From positions 1 to 30,829 of IMG/VR virus record IMGVR_UViG_3300037041_000256: a stretch of DNA of 30,829 bases. The stretch is one strand, 5' to 3'. The position numbers were made by a program, and so were the translations under genes. This stretch comes from a virus. The notes beneath the pieces are model-generated. The model worked only from the letters and a program-made list of their open reading frames with translations, did not search any database and was not told where the DNA came from. This document shows, in pieces, positions 1-7,988 of the stretch. Position 1 is the first letter of the stretch. Every line of letters starts with the position of its first letter.

Positions 1-146
1 AGATAGTTCACTTTGAGAGATCGCTGTAGTATTCTCTGATTGACGAGTAACTAAGTTACCGTTATCATGCTTATACATAAGCATCGGATAAAGCTCTACC
101 ATTGTCCACCATGCAGTAGGCTTAACAATATACTCATTTAATAAAG
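1..146. repeat. Terminal direct repeat, left copy
   Basis: The first 146 bases recur at 30684-30829. The only difference I find is A at 127 against G at 30810. The repeat sits inside a protein-coding gene and the mismatch is a silent Ile codon change (ATT/ATC on the minus strand). This is best read as the overlap of a circular or circularly permuted genome, not as a physical end. Confidence 0.95.
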
Positions 147-351
147 TTTCATAGACTCCTGCTAACGTGCCATTCTCTATCTCACTTTTAATCTTATTAG
201 TTAGATTAGTACCTAACCACAAAGTGATGTACTTATCTTGAGCCAAGTAAATTGCAGGGCGAATTAAGTTAGTATCTACAGCTTCATTCAGCTGAGTATA
301 TTTCTTAAGGAATTCCTCGTTAATGAAAAGTATTTCGGGTGCTATTGCCAT
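1..351 (-). CDS. Head-completion / connector protein (DUF6712-like), N-terminal part
   Basis: The gene starts with ATG at 351, twelve bases after the portal stop, and runs off the left edge. Through the terminal repeat it continues at 30829-30459, giving one protein of about 191 residues. The visible N-terminus begins MAIAPEILFINEEFLKK and continues through an alpha-helical region containing YITLWLGTNL and a Trp-Trp pair. This matches my memory of the DUF6712 family of Bacteroidota phages, small helical proteins placed directly after portal or capsid genes and thought to act at the head-tail connector. The placement after the portal supports this. The family call is from sequence pattern only; the connector role is inference. 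Confidence 0.7.
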   Translation of the reverse strand, partial: MAIAPEILFINEEFLKKYTQLNEAVDTNLIRPAIYLAQDKYITLWLGTNLTNKIKSEIENGTLAGVYETLLNEYIVKPTAWWTMVELYPMLMYKHDNGNLVTRQSENTTAISQSELS

Positions 352-362
352 TATGTTATAGT

Positions 363-2369
363 TTAATTTGTTCCTGGGTATCTGCCTTGGTCGGGCATGT
401 CAAATGGTCGAGTATTAGCTGTAGCAAAGTCTTTAGCTATATCTTTTAAAGGCATGCCTGCTCTGATTGCTTTTGCTACTGAGATAGGATCAGATGATTC
501 TAAGCCATTATCTTTTACAAATCTTCCCTTCTCACGCTTTCTGAAGTATACTCTACGCTCCCAGTTATGCTTACAATTAACTCCGCCTTTATACAACCAT
601 ACAGAATAGGTAGCTCCATTGTGGCCCATGTTAGGATTCAGCTCATTAGTATCTGATTCCATTTTAGTTAAATCTTCGTAACGGTATACATATCCATTAC
701 GTGCAGCGTTAGCCATTTGTCTACAGAACTTTCTACTCTTAGCGCTTGTATTTTTAGAGTAGGCATAACGCACTTTGTATAATCCGCTATCCATTTCAGA
801 TGGCTTATCAGGATCAGAGTAGCTTCTAACTGATGCAAGATTAACAGGCTCAGCTTCGATAAGCTCCCACTCCTCCTCATCTACTATCTCTCCCTTATCT
901 TCTAGAAATTCGCACCACCAATTCTCATCCTCTTCGGTAAAGATTGGCTTATCTGTGGGATCACTTAAATTAGTCTTTTTTTTTTGAGCAGATAGCTTAG
1001 CTACAGCGTTCCCTCCGGTAGCTTCAAACATTGCAGTAGCTACGTCTATTGGAAGTTGAAGGAACTGAACTAAGAATACAATGGCTTGCTCTTTAGTTAA
1101 GCCTCCTGTCTGAACAGCTGCTACAATTTCTAAAGCGCTTGCTATCTGTGCACCGTTATAAGTTACATCACTTACTGATGTGCCTGCTGGTGCTATAGGT
1201 GCAGCTGTGTTAGGATCAGTAGTTGCATTATCTGCAACAGTTGAATCTATTGCTGCTGCTGCTGCATCCATCTCATCAGAGAATAAGTCGTTAGATTCAA
1301 TATAAACATCAGCCATAATGCCCATACCTTTAAATACTTCCTCAATACTATCTGTAACGATTTGCTGATATGGCTCAATTATATTCTTATTAAAAATTCT
1401 GTAAGCTTGTTTCATCTCATCAGCGTTACTCCCTAATCCTCCTGCATCACGAATACCAAAAAGTAAAGGTGATGTTACTCTGTGAGCGCCTAAGATGTTT
1501 TCTCTTGACTGAGTGCTTAACTCCATCCATTGCTTATCAGCATCGGACATAGGTACTAAGTCTAAACGTGGAGCTCTATCAGCAGATTCATTAAATGTAA
1601 ATACTACCTTACCTGCCTTCTTAGCACCTACCATAGTTTCCCAATTTCTGCGGATAGCCATTTGCTCCTCAGGATCAGGAATACCGTTATTCATGTGAAG
1701 GAAATAAGACGGTGCCATACCATTGCTTAAGAAAGCTCGGTAAAATTCGCTGATTTCTCTTGTAATTTCTATGTAATTGATAGCACTATAGTAGTCAGGC
1801 TTAGGATAGTAAGCACTGCCTGGAGTCATTATCCCCACAAATAGCACCTGAGAAGGCTCATCTGCTTTTGTAGTTGGATTATACATCGGGATAAATGTCG
1901 GAATGTTCTTCTTTTTGCGCATATCATTCCAATCTTTAGAATAATAAACACCAGGTATAACATCTTCATCATTAGAAACAGCCAATCTAACATTCTCATA
2001 AGGCAAATGATTAATCTTAGCTACAGTTGTTCTATCTACGCTCCAAATAATTTCTAAGTAATAACCCCCTTGCATCTTAGCATCTAACGTAATGGGCCTT
2101 CTGATTGCGTTTAATTTCAATCTGTCTATCTCACGTTGCGCTGTTGGATTAGTGCTCTTAAATTCCTTCCCTGCTATCATGAAAGCTATGCTCATAGTTA
2201 GTGCTGAGTGCACTGGTGAGCTATAGTATAAATCTATAAGGTAATTTGGAAATGAGTTAGCTTCACCAAGCGTTACCCATCCCTTCGGAGTTTCTTTCTC
2301 GTTAGCCTCTTGAGGCATTGCTGCTCCCAAGTTAACAAGCATTGGCGCTGAGTGTGCTATCTTATCCAT
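363..2369 (-). CDS. Portal protein with C-terminal Cys/His domain
   Basis: 668 residues. Residues 1-360 have the character of HK97/PBSX-type portals: a helical N-terminus, a central region with YYSAINYIEITREISEFYR, and a LGAHRVTSPLLFGI stretch typical of the crown and stem region. It would form the DNA entry ring and dock the terminase. A low-complexity Ala/Thr/Pro linker (about 365-400) and a helical part (405-460) lead to an acidic segment. A separate domain at about 530-612 contains FCRQM, a His-Asn-Gly and GGVNCKHNWERRVYF. That domain resembles the tail end of MuF-type or XkdF-type head proteins, which I do not see as a separate gene here. The start overlaps the upstream stop by eight bases (ATGGATAA). 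The portal call is fairly firm; the C-terminal domain identity is inference. Confidence 0.85.
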   Translation of the reverse strand: MDKIAHSAPMLVNLGAAMPQEANEKETPKGWVTLGEANSFPNYLIDLYYSSPVHSALTMSIAFMIAGKEFKSTNPTAQREIDRLKLNAIRRPITLDAKMQGGYYLEIIWSVDRTTVAKINHLPYENVRLAVSNDEDVIPGVYYSKDWNDMRKKKNIPTFIPMYNPTTKADEPSQVLFVGIMTPGSAYYPKPDYYSAINYIEITREISEFYRAFLSNGMAPSYFLHMNNGIPDPEEQMAIRRNWETMVGAKKAGKVVFTFNESADRAPRLDLVPMSDADKQWMELSTQSRENILGAHRVTSPLLFGIRDAGGLGSNADEMKQAYRIFNKNIIEPYQQIVTDSIEEVFKGMGIMADVYIESNDLFSDEMDAAAAAIDSTVADNATTDPNTAAPIAPAGTSVSDVTYNGAQIASALEIVAAVQTGGLTKEQAIVFLVQFLQLPIDVATAMFEATGGNAVAKLSAQKKKTNLSDPTDKPIFTEEDENWWCEFLEDKGEIVDEEEWELIEAEPVNLASVRSYSDPDKPSEMDSGLYKVRYAYSKNTSAKSRKFCRQMANAARNGYVYRYEDLTKMESDTNELNPNMGHNGATYSVWLYKGGVNCKHNWERRVYFRKREKGRFVKDNGLESSDPISVAKAIRAGMPLKDIAKDFATANTRPFDMPDQGRYPGTN
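976..985 (-). promoter_or_regulatory. A10 homopolymer, possible slippage site in portal gene
   Basis: Ten consecutive A residues on the coding strand encode Gln-Lys-Lys-Lys at portal residues 462-465. This is between the portal core and the Cys/His domain. Slipping by -1 gives Asp then stop; slipping by +1 gives Arg-Leu-Ile then stop. Either event would yield a roughly 465-residue portal lacking the C-terminal domain. Use as a real slippage site is unproven. Confidence 0.35.
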
Positions 2370-2772
2370 TATATGCTATATCGTTATCTATTGTTAAATT
2401 CGGCTCTGTGAATCGTGGAGTAGTAATATCTTCTACTATTAAATATCCCTTCTCTATTACTCCTACTACTGCCGCATTTGTAGGATCTAAATTAGTGCTG
2501 CTATTTTGCCCGTAAACGATATAAGAAAATCGTGCTGGATAGTTAATTAATAGGCTAGCAGCTAATGGTGTATTGGCATTAGTGCCGATTTGAATGGTAG
2601 TATACCTATCATTCTGTGCTATCTGAATAGGGATAGCGTAAAGCTTTTGAAGTGTCTGCTCATTAGTTAGCTCAAGCAGATAATGCGTGTATGTATTAGC
2701 AAGCAAAAGCTCCCCTTCCTTAAGGCTAAGGTAGAGGAGCTGAGTTGCTGTATTTTTAAGTAAGTAAATCAT
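2362..2772 (-). CDS. Conserved structural protein of Bacteroidota phages, function unknown
   Basis: 136 residues. It opens with MIYLLKNTATQLLYLSLKE and is beta-rich throughout. A block reading YIVYGQNSSTNLDPTNAAVVGVIEKGYLIV lies near the end. I associate this pattern (a short beta-sandwich-like protein with an SSTNLDP-type motif) with small virion proteins of Bacteroidota phages, where the role is unknown. It lies between the tube protein and the portal, so a head decoration, neck or tail-associated role is likely. Its stop overlaps the portal start, suggesting coupled translation. No catalytic motif is visible. Confidence 0.6.
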   Translation of the reverse strand: MIYLLKNTATQLLYLSLKEGELLLANTYTHYLLELTNEQTLQKLYAIPIQIAQNDRYTTIQIGTNANTPLAASLLINYPARFSYIVYGQNSSTNLDPTNAAVVGVIEKGYLIVEDITTPRFTEPNLTIDNDIAYNG

Positions 2773-2796
2773 GCTTTAAATATAGCACAATTATAC

Positions 2797-3339
2797 TTAT
2801 AGTGTACCTGGTACTACTGTTATTTCAGTATAATCAGCCCATGGATCAGTAGTATCACCAACAGTCAAGTAGTAAGCTTTATCTTTCTCTTCTCCTGTAA
2901 ATGTAACAGTGTAACCACTCATATCACCTTTAGCTGTTCCTGAAGCTGTAGTAAATGCAGTAACTTCTACTCCATCTTTATAGCCACACATCCAAAGATT
3001 ATCATTGTTATCTAATACCCATAATACGTTACGGCCTTTAGCAATGTTTTGAAGTTGTAAAGCACGTTGTTGGCTCATTCCATGGAACATAGCTACAACA
3101 GTTTGTGTGTAGTAAACAGTGCCATTCTCGATGCTGATAGCAGCCTCTTCTGTAAATGATCCTGTGTGCTTAGGTAGTTCGAATTCGTAAACACTACCAG
3201 TTGCTAATGCAGTAACTTCGTTACCTGTAAGAGTTGCTGAGTTAGCGAATAGATCGTAAGCGCCAAGGTAGATAGCTTTAATGCCACCAATCGCCTCTTT
3301 GCAATTAATTTGAAAGCCTAATGTAGTTAAACAGCTCAT
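2797..3339 (-). CDS. Putative major tail tube protein
   Basis: 180 residues. It begins with a short Cys-containing segment (CLTTLGFQINCKEAIGGIKAIYLG). A YEFELPKHTGSFTEEAAIS region, a helical QQRALQLQNIAKGRNVLWVL segment and a C-terminal GYTVTFTGEEKDKAYYLTV strand pair follow. The order (an IGGIK opening, a repeated enquiry of test strands around a central helix, then a strand ending) resembles tail tube proteins of siphophages in Bacteroidota. Such proteins polymerise into the tail tube. It sits directly after the capsid gene, away from the main tail cluster, which is unusual. It has an A-rich leader (A9) and no Shine-Dalgarno sequence. Alternative: a head decoration protein. Confidence 0.5.
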   Translation of the reverse strand: MSCLTTLGFQINCKEAIGGIKAIYLGAYDLFANSATLTGNEVTALATGSVYEFELPKHTGSFTEEAAISIENGTVYYTQTVVAMFHGMSQQRALQLQNIAKGRNVLWVLDNNDNLWMCGYKDGVEVTAFTTASGTAKGDMSGYTVTFTGEEKDKAYYLTVGDTTDPWADYTEITVVPGTL

Positions 3340-3377
3340 GGTTATTTTTTTTTATTAGTTAAAATATCTTTGCAAAG

Positions 3378-3403
3378 AATGGGCAGCTCATAGCTTACCC
3401 ACT
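3378..3403 (-). other. Intercistronic hairpin after the capsid gene
   Basis: On the coding strand AGTGGG pairs with CCCATT (one G-T pair), with an inner AGCT/AGCT pair and a three-base loop. It lies 20 bases after the capsid stop and is followed by a CTTTGCAAAG palindrome but no long T run. It is more likely an mRNA stabiliser or attenuator than a full terminator. Confidence 0.45.
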
Positions 3404-3422
3404 CTTTTAACAAAGGAGTATA

Positions 3423-4349
3423 TTAGATATTGTTAAATCCGATAACGATATCACCAAGAACTGCAAACTGAACACCAGCTCTAAATCTCATAGCCATACG
3501 CACGTTATCAGATGCATCAGTAAAGCTCATATCTACAACCTTAACCTCGTTGAAGTCAGAGTTAAGATCTGTACCGAAAACTAAGTTTTCAGGAGTAGCT
3601 AAGATAACTACTGAATCAGAGATACCTGGGCAAACATACACATCGTATCCGTTGAAGGTCAATGGGAATTGAGCAGTACCTTGGAACGTTTGCAAGTAAC
3701 CTGCAGTAGCCAAAGCTTGACGATATAACTGTGCAGTCTTACGGTTAACGTAAATCTTCAAATCAGGTGAACCTACCAATGTAGCAGGCAATGCATCAGT
3801 ACATAATTGAAGCTTAGCAATTACGTTAGTTGCGCTTAAAGAAGCAGCGAAATCTACATCAGGAGTACCACCTTTAGCAGCATCAATTAAATATTGCAAT
3901 CCGTTGAATCCTGTAAATCCTGAAGATGGCCAGTTACCCTTCCAAATGTTGCACTCAATCTCTTGAGCTACTTTAGCAGCCAAGTGAGAAATCAAGAAAT
4001 CAGAGAAGTTAGCAGGAACTACATCGTTAATAAATCCTCTTCCTGTTTGAGCAGCTTCCCAATCTTTTGTAAATTCTGCTTTGCAAAGTTGGATATTAAC
4101 CATAAGGTCAGTAACCGTCAATACTTTTTCTTGTAAAGTAAGAGCAGAAGTTGAGTTGTCAAAGTCGCATGTAGCAGCTTTAACTAATCCTGTTGAAGCA
4201 AGAATCTTAAGTACAGCTTTGTACTTTACATTTTCCTTTACGGTAATGTAGTTGTTTGCAATAGTGTCTCCTGAAAGAACTGCTGCTGCAATATACGGTA
4301 GCGCTAATTCGCCAGCGTAGGTTGAGGTGATGGTCAAGTTATCAGCCAT
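3423..4349 (-). CDS. Major capsid protein (HK97 fold predicted)
   Basis: 308 residues. It follows a protease and a scaffold-like gene, the classical order for capsid proteins. Features that fit the HK97 fold are a helical segment with EKVLTVTDLMVNIQLCK (about 113-130), a spine-helix-like region rich in charged and alanine residues with FSDFLISHLAAKVAQEIE, and a C-terminal VVDMSFTDASDNVRMAMRFRAGVQFAV strand block ending in GDIVIGFNN. The C-terminal NVRMAMRFRAGVQFA pattern is common in capsid proteins of Bacteroidota phages. The start is preceded by an AT-rich leader with no Shine-Dalgarno site. It would form the icosahedral shell. No decoration insert is evident. Confidence 0.85.
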   Translation of the reverse strand: MADNLTITSTYAGELALPYIAAAVLSGDTIANNYITVKENVKYKAVLKILASTGLVKAATCDFDNSTSALTLQEKVLTVTDLMVNIQLCKAEFTKDWEAAQTGRGFINDVVPANFSDFLISHLAAKVAQEIECNIWKGNWPSSGFTGFNGLQYLIDAAKGGTPDVDFAASLSATNVIAKLQLCTDALPATLVGSPDLKIYVNRKTAQLYRQALATAGYLQTFQGTAQFPLTFNGYDVYVCPGISDSVVILATPENLVFGTDLNSDFNEVKVVDMSFTDASDNVRMAMRFRAGVQFAVLGDIVIGFNNI

Positions 4350-4364
4350 TTTGTTTTTGTTTTA

Positions 4365-4943
4365 TTATTTGTTTTTATATTTTGCTACTATAGCACGAGT
4401 TCTATCTTCGATATTGCTCATTGCTTTTATGTTTAAAGGTGCTTCGTTTGAAGCTTGGCGTGACTGCTTAACAGTTGTTGCCGCTGGTGCTTGTGAAAGC
4501 TCAGTAATCTTGCTCTCAGCAGCGCTTAACTTAGTTTCGAACTCAGTGATGATATTGTTTAACAATCCCTCTACTTGTTCTTTGCTGTAAGTCTCAGCTA
4601 CTTCTTGCTCTACTGTTACTTCTACTTCTGTAGAAGGCTCTTCAGCATCAGCGATAGATGCGATTAAACCACTTGCTACAACAATCATTTTACCGTTGTC
4701 TAAAGTGTATTCGCCATCTGCTAAAGGTGAAGGATTGCCATCTGCATCCATTACGAATATCTCTACTCCCTCAGCCCATTCGGCAGCAGGTGAATAGATC
4801 ATAGTGCCATCCATCAAAGCGCCCTCAGCCATCATCTCTACCTTAGTAGTTTCAGCTACAGGACTCTCTTCAACAGATAACTTCACTCCATGCTTCATAA
4901 GCTGCGGAGCGAACTTTTCTAAAATTTCAGAAATCATGTTCAT
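4365..4943 (-). CDS. Capsid scaffold-like protein
   Basis: 192 residues, acidic, with Glu/Ala/Thr-rich low-complexity stretches. A small beta domain at about 40-92 contains GEYTLDNGKMIVVASG. It is followed by an acidic linker and a predicted coiled coil (about 120-150, EQVEGLLNNIITEFETKL). The C-terminus is basic and short (RAIVAKYKNK), as in scaffold proteins whose tail binds the capsid protein. It lies between the protease and the capsid gene. Scaffold proteins guide procapsid assembly and are removed or cleaved before packaging. An equivalent beta domain with an LADGEYTL-type motif occurs in proteins beside XkdF proteases, as far as I recall. The role rests mainly on position and composition. 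Confidence 0.65.
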   Translation of the reverse strand: MNMISEILEKFAPQLMKHGVKLSVEESPVAETTKVEMMAEGALMDGTMIYSPAAEWAEGVEIFVMDADGNPSPLADGEYTLDNGKMIVVASGLIASIADAEEPSTEVEVTVEQEVAETYSKEQVEGLLNNIITEFETKLSAAESKITELSQAPAATTVKQSRQASNEAPLNIKAMSNIEDRTRAIVAKYKNK

Positions 4944-4968
4944 AGTTTATAATTATTAGTGGAAAAAA

Positions 4969-5568
4969 TTACATATTCATTTCAAGCGCAGCAGCTAATT
5001 CAGCTAATAGCTTCTCAAGATCCTTCTCTTCTACCTTAGTCTCAGCCATTGGAGTAAACCATCCCTCTATTGAGAAGCCCTTAACTTCGCCATTCTTTAC
5101 AGCTGCCCAAGTAGCATCATCATCTACCTTTACCCCTATCATCCAGGTACCATCCGGTAACTCAAAGCCATAGTTATCTCCCTTATCATTACCCATCTTA
5201 ATCCAAGATTCAACAACAGTTAAGTTGTTTACAGGCATCTCATGCTGGATAGTGTGGTTATGGTGCATGTTACGCTTTAGGAATTCCTGAGCAGTTTGCT
5301 CAATAGTTTCTTTTGAGTAAGTGATAAAGTATTTCTCTCCATTACCATCATAACGTACTATAGGCTGATTAGGAATCAGTGCAGGGCCGTATAACATACG
5401 CTTTTCTCCATCCTCTACTCTTGCTAATAAGAGATTAGCTTTGGATAGTGCTACAAAGTCTACCATTATAGCAGGCTCACTAACAAGGCTCACAGCGTAT
5501 ACTCCCATGTTATCCTCTTCTTCTCCTAAGCCGTATTCAATTAATTTTATTTCACTCATAGGTTTCAT
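4969..5568 (-). CDS. Prohead protease, XkdF-like (peptidase S78 type)
   Basis: 199 residues. The N-terminus has the GVYAVSLVSEPAI pattern and YGPALIPNQPIVR, typical of XkdF-like putative serine proteases. A His-rich stretch (MHHNHTIQHE, residues 101-110) and NLTVVESWI (115-123, Ser121) are the likely catalytic His and Ser. KGFSIEGWF (163-171) is the conserved strand after them. The enzyme would cleave scaffold and capsid N-termini during maturation. It is shorter than some relatives, which carry a C-terminal Cys/His domain; here a similar domain is on the portal. Two starts are possible: ATG at 5568 or ATG at 5559; the second overlaps the upstream stop as ATGAGTGA. Confidence 0.82.
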   Translation of the reverse strand: MKPMSEIKLIEYGLGEEEDNMGVYAVSLVSEPAIMVDFVALSKANLLLARVEDGEKRMLYGPALIPNQPIVRYDGNGEKYFITYSKETIEQTAQEFLKRNMHHNHTIQHEMPVNNLTVVESWIKMGNDKGDNYGFELPDGTWMIGVKVDDDATWAAVKNGEVKGFSIEGWFTPMAETKVEEKDLEKLLAELAAALEMNM

Positions 5569-5704
5569 TTATTTCAAAAATTATAGCATCAATTATTTCG
5601 TCTATGATAGTATCAGTATCTTCTAATCCTGTTCTATCAATTTCAGATAGTGCGTTTCTTACTCCTCTTGCTACGCACTTTTTTAATAGTGGAAAATTCG
5701 CCAT
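5552..5704 (-). CDS. Small hypothetical protein upstream of the protease
   Basis: 50 residues, beginning MANFPLLKKCVARGV and ending in an acidic segment with DTDTIIDEIIDAIIFEIN. It fills the otherwise empty gap between the tape measure and the protease. Its stop overlaps the protease start (ATGAGTGA if the second Met is used), a sign of coupled translation. The alternation of charged and isoleucine residues suggests a short amphipathic helix pair. No family recognised. Confidence 0.55.
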   Translation of the reverse strand: MANFPLLKKCVARGVRNALSEIDRTGLEDTDTIIDEIIDAIIFEINETYE

Positions 5705-5709
5705 ATTTG

Positions 5710-7791
5710 TTATAAGTATGATTGATCTATTATCTTTTGACGTGCCTCTAAAGCGTTAGCTACATTGCCTGCTAACACATAGGTCTCTACTGTACCCGGT
5801 GCATTGTTATTGAAGTTACCTCCGCTAAAGTCTACAGCTGGAGCATTAGCTTGAGTATTAGTAGCACCTCCGCCCTGATCCATTGAAGTATTAGGAGCTC
5901 CTCCACCAAATTGAGTTTTAGCTATCTTAGCTACGTTAGCAAATCCCATCACACCAACCGCAACAGCTTGAGCTATCTTAACTGATGTTGGAACAGTCTC
6001 AGGTGAATTAAGAGCTTTAACGATAGCTGAGTAAGTATCTACTAAAGACATTGCTATATTAAGCGCTTTATTTACGTTAAACTGTCTGCGTGCAGTTTTT
6101 TCTGTGCGTGCAGTAAAGCTTTCATTAAGTGCAGTTAATGCAGATAAGCCTTGAGCTACTGTATCTACTCTTAACTGAGCCTCAGCTTGAGCATATTTCT
6201 TAGTGATTGCTAATTCTTCTTTAGCTTGCTTATCTTTTAATACCTGAGCATTTTGGCCGTAATATTCAGCCTCAGTAATAAGCTGAAAATAATGCTCTCT
6301 AAGTTGCTTTAATTCTAAGTCTTGAGCAGATAAGCCAGCTTCATAAATACCTTCTTGAATAGTCTCAATTATAAGATTTTCATCTGCCATAGCTACGGCT
6401 AAAGCATCATTATAAGCTTTTTGTTTGTCAAGCTTTTTCTTATTTTGAGCATCTTCTAAATCAGATTCTCTTTGATTCTGTGCTGTAAGTAAATTTATAA
6501 TAGAATTGTTATACCACTCCTCTACTAATTTTAAATCAGCTTTATTTTTTTTAGCTTCTTTCTTTTTTACCTCATATTGTTGCCTTAGTATTTCTAACTC
6601 ATATTCATTAGTAGTAACACTGTCCTTTAAAATAGCATTTCTTAACTCTAATTCAAATGCTTTACGTGCATCTAATTCGGCCTGATATGCATCATGATAT
6701 TTTTTATCTATTGCTTTATTAGTGCTATCAATACCATTTAATAATTGTTGAGCATTATCTTCATATACCCTAATATCATATGCATTCCCTACTCCACTAA
6801 ATGTTAACGAAGTATCTGCTTTAAGTTTAGCTAGCTTATCCCTTGTTTCTTCTAAAGCACTATTATATTTTTCAGCTGCTTTTGTTTTTTCTTCATCTTT
6901 TGTTAATTGCTTATCTCCTAAACGTGCAGCTTCTGATACTATAGCATAATAATCCATAATATGCTGAGTTTCTTCTTGAAGTTTTTTAGCCCTTAACTCA
7001 TCTCTTTTTAATCTTGCTTCATTTTGCTTATCTTCATCATCATTTAATTTAGCAATTTTTATCTTAATTTGCTCTTGCTTAATTTCAGTCTCTAATAATT
7101 GCTGAGATAGTAAGTATTGTTTGTATAAAGAATCACCATAAATTTTAGAATAAGCAATCTTATTTTTTATTGCTTTTTCTTGAGCGTTTAATATACTAAG
7201 TTCACTTTCTAAGGCCATTTTCATTGCGCCCTTACCACTAACTAAATCGGTAAATTCTTTCCAATAAGATATTATAGCAATAAGAATAGGTATTAAAAGA
7301 AGAATAGGATTCTTTTTAATCACTTCGCCTAATACCCTAAAGCCTTGCACTCCTGCAGCTAACATTGCTTTAAGTGAATTACCTAAAGCTTTTATATCTA
7401 TTCGTGCAAGATTACCGCTGAATGTCTGAACAGATTGAGTTAATCCTTCAAAGTCTAAGTTGCTAAGTTGCTCACCCATGATGCCGAAGGTATTACTCAT
7501 CCCCTCAATAGCAGGACCTGTATTTCCTTTAACAGCCTCGGCAGCATCATTCATTCTATCCTTAAGCTCACCCATCTTAATGGATAGCTCATTAAACTTT
7601 TCAGTGCCCAGCTCAGTCTGATCTTGCTGTTTCTTTAATTCAGCATATTGCGCTTTAAGAGTCTTAGTGGATTTATCTAAGTGTACCGTAGATTCATCTA
7701 CTTTTTTTATCTCCTGATTGATATCCTCTAAACCTGTAAACGTGCCTTCATCATCAAATGAAAGCTTTAATATCATTTCTTGTGTAGCCAT
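5710..7791 (-). CDS. Tail tape measure protein
   Basis: 693 residues. The N-terminal 90 residues are a coiled coil rich in Lys and Glu (KTLKAQYAELKKQQDQTELG), followed by a helical region. A membrane-type segment lies at 161-177 (NPILLLIPILIAIISYW). Long coiled-coil stretches cover about 185-530, a second hydrophobic region about 590-640, and a Gly/Asn-rich tail follows. This is the plan of siphophage tape measures, which set tail length and help DNA cross the host envelope. At about 1.5 angstrom per residue the tail would be near 100 nm. The start overlaps the previous stop as TAATG. No lytic domain is visible. Confidence 0.85.
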   Translation of the reverse strand: MATQEMILKLSFDDEGTFTGLEDINQEIKKVDESTVHLDKSTKTLKAQYAELKKQQDQTELGTEKFNELSIKMGELKDRMNDAAEAVKGNTGPAIEGMSNTFGIMGEQLSNLDFEGLTQSVQTFSGNLARIDIKALGNSLKAMLAAGVQGFRVLGEVIKKNPILLLIPILIAIISYWKEFTDLVSGKGAMKMALESELSILNAQEKAIKNKIAYSKIYGDSLYKQYLLSQQLLETEIKQEQIKIKIAKLNDDEDKQNEARLKRDELRAKKLQEETQHIMDYYAIVSEAARLGDKQLTKDEEKTKAAEKYNSALEETRDKLAKLKADTSLTFSGVGNAYDIRVYEDNAQQLLNGIDSTNKAIDKKYHDAYQAELDARKAFELELRNAILKDSVTTNEYELEILRQQYEVKKKEAKKNKADLKLVEEWYNNSIINLLTAQNQRESDLEDAQNKKKLDKQKAYNDALAVAMADENLIIETIQEGIYEAGLSAQDLELKQLREHYFQLITEAEYYGQNAQVLKDKQAKEELAITKKYAQAEAQLRVDTVAQGLSALTALNESFTARTEKTARRQFNVNKALNIAMSLVDTYSAIVKALNSPETVPTSVKIAQAVAVGVMGFANVAKIAKTQFGGGAPNTSMDQGGGATNTQANAPAVDFSGGNFNNNAPGTVETYVLAGNVANALEARQKIIDQSYL

Positions 7792-7988
7792 TATACTATG
7801 CTATAAATTGTTAATGTAATTAAGCTAAGTAGCCCTATAACTATAGTGTAATTAATAGCTCTTATTTGCCATATCTTAAGCTTTGCGTGATGGCTACCTA
7901 TTGCATGCTGAAAATTCTTACTCTTGCCTTGTGCTCCAGCACGTAACAAAGTCATGCTAATCAGTATATCTTCTTGTGGATTTGTCAT
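7791..7988 (-). CDS. Small membrane protein between tail genes
   Basis: 65 residues. The N-terminal half is polar and basic (MTNPQEDILISMTLLRAGAQ, then a Lys/His-rich part). Residues 46-64 form one hydrophobic segment (TIVIGLLSLITLTIYSIV). It is linked by ATGA to the upstream tail gene and by TAATG to the tape measure, so it is co-translated with both. It may assist tape-measure loading or be a minor tail component. I recognise no family. Confidence 0.6.
   Translation of the reverse strand: MTNPQEDILISMTLLRAGAQGKSKNFQHAIGSHHAKLKIWQIRAINYTIVIGLLSLITLTIYSIV

Noticed and set aside
1-146. True terminal redundancy as physical genome ends
   Set aside because: The repeat lies in the middle of a gene that is complete only across the join, so an assembly overlap of a circular or permuted genome is simpler.
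4327-4590. Plus-strand hydrophobic frame over capsid and scaffold starts
   Set aside because: It is antisense to two well-supported genes, and its hydrophobic product reflects the reverse of Lys/Glu-rich codons.
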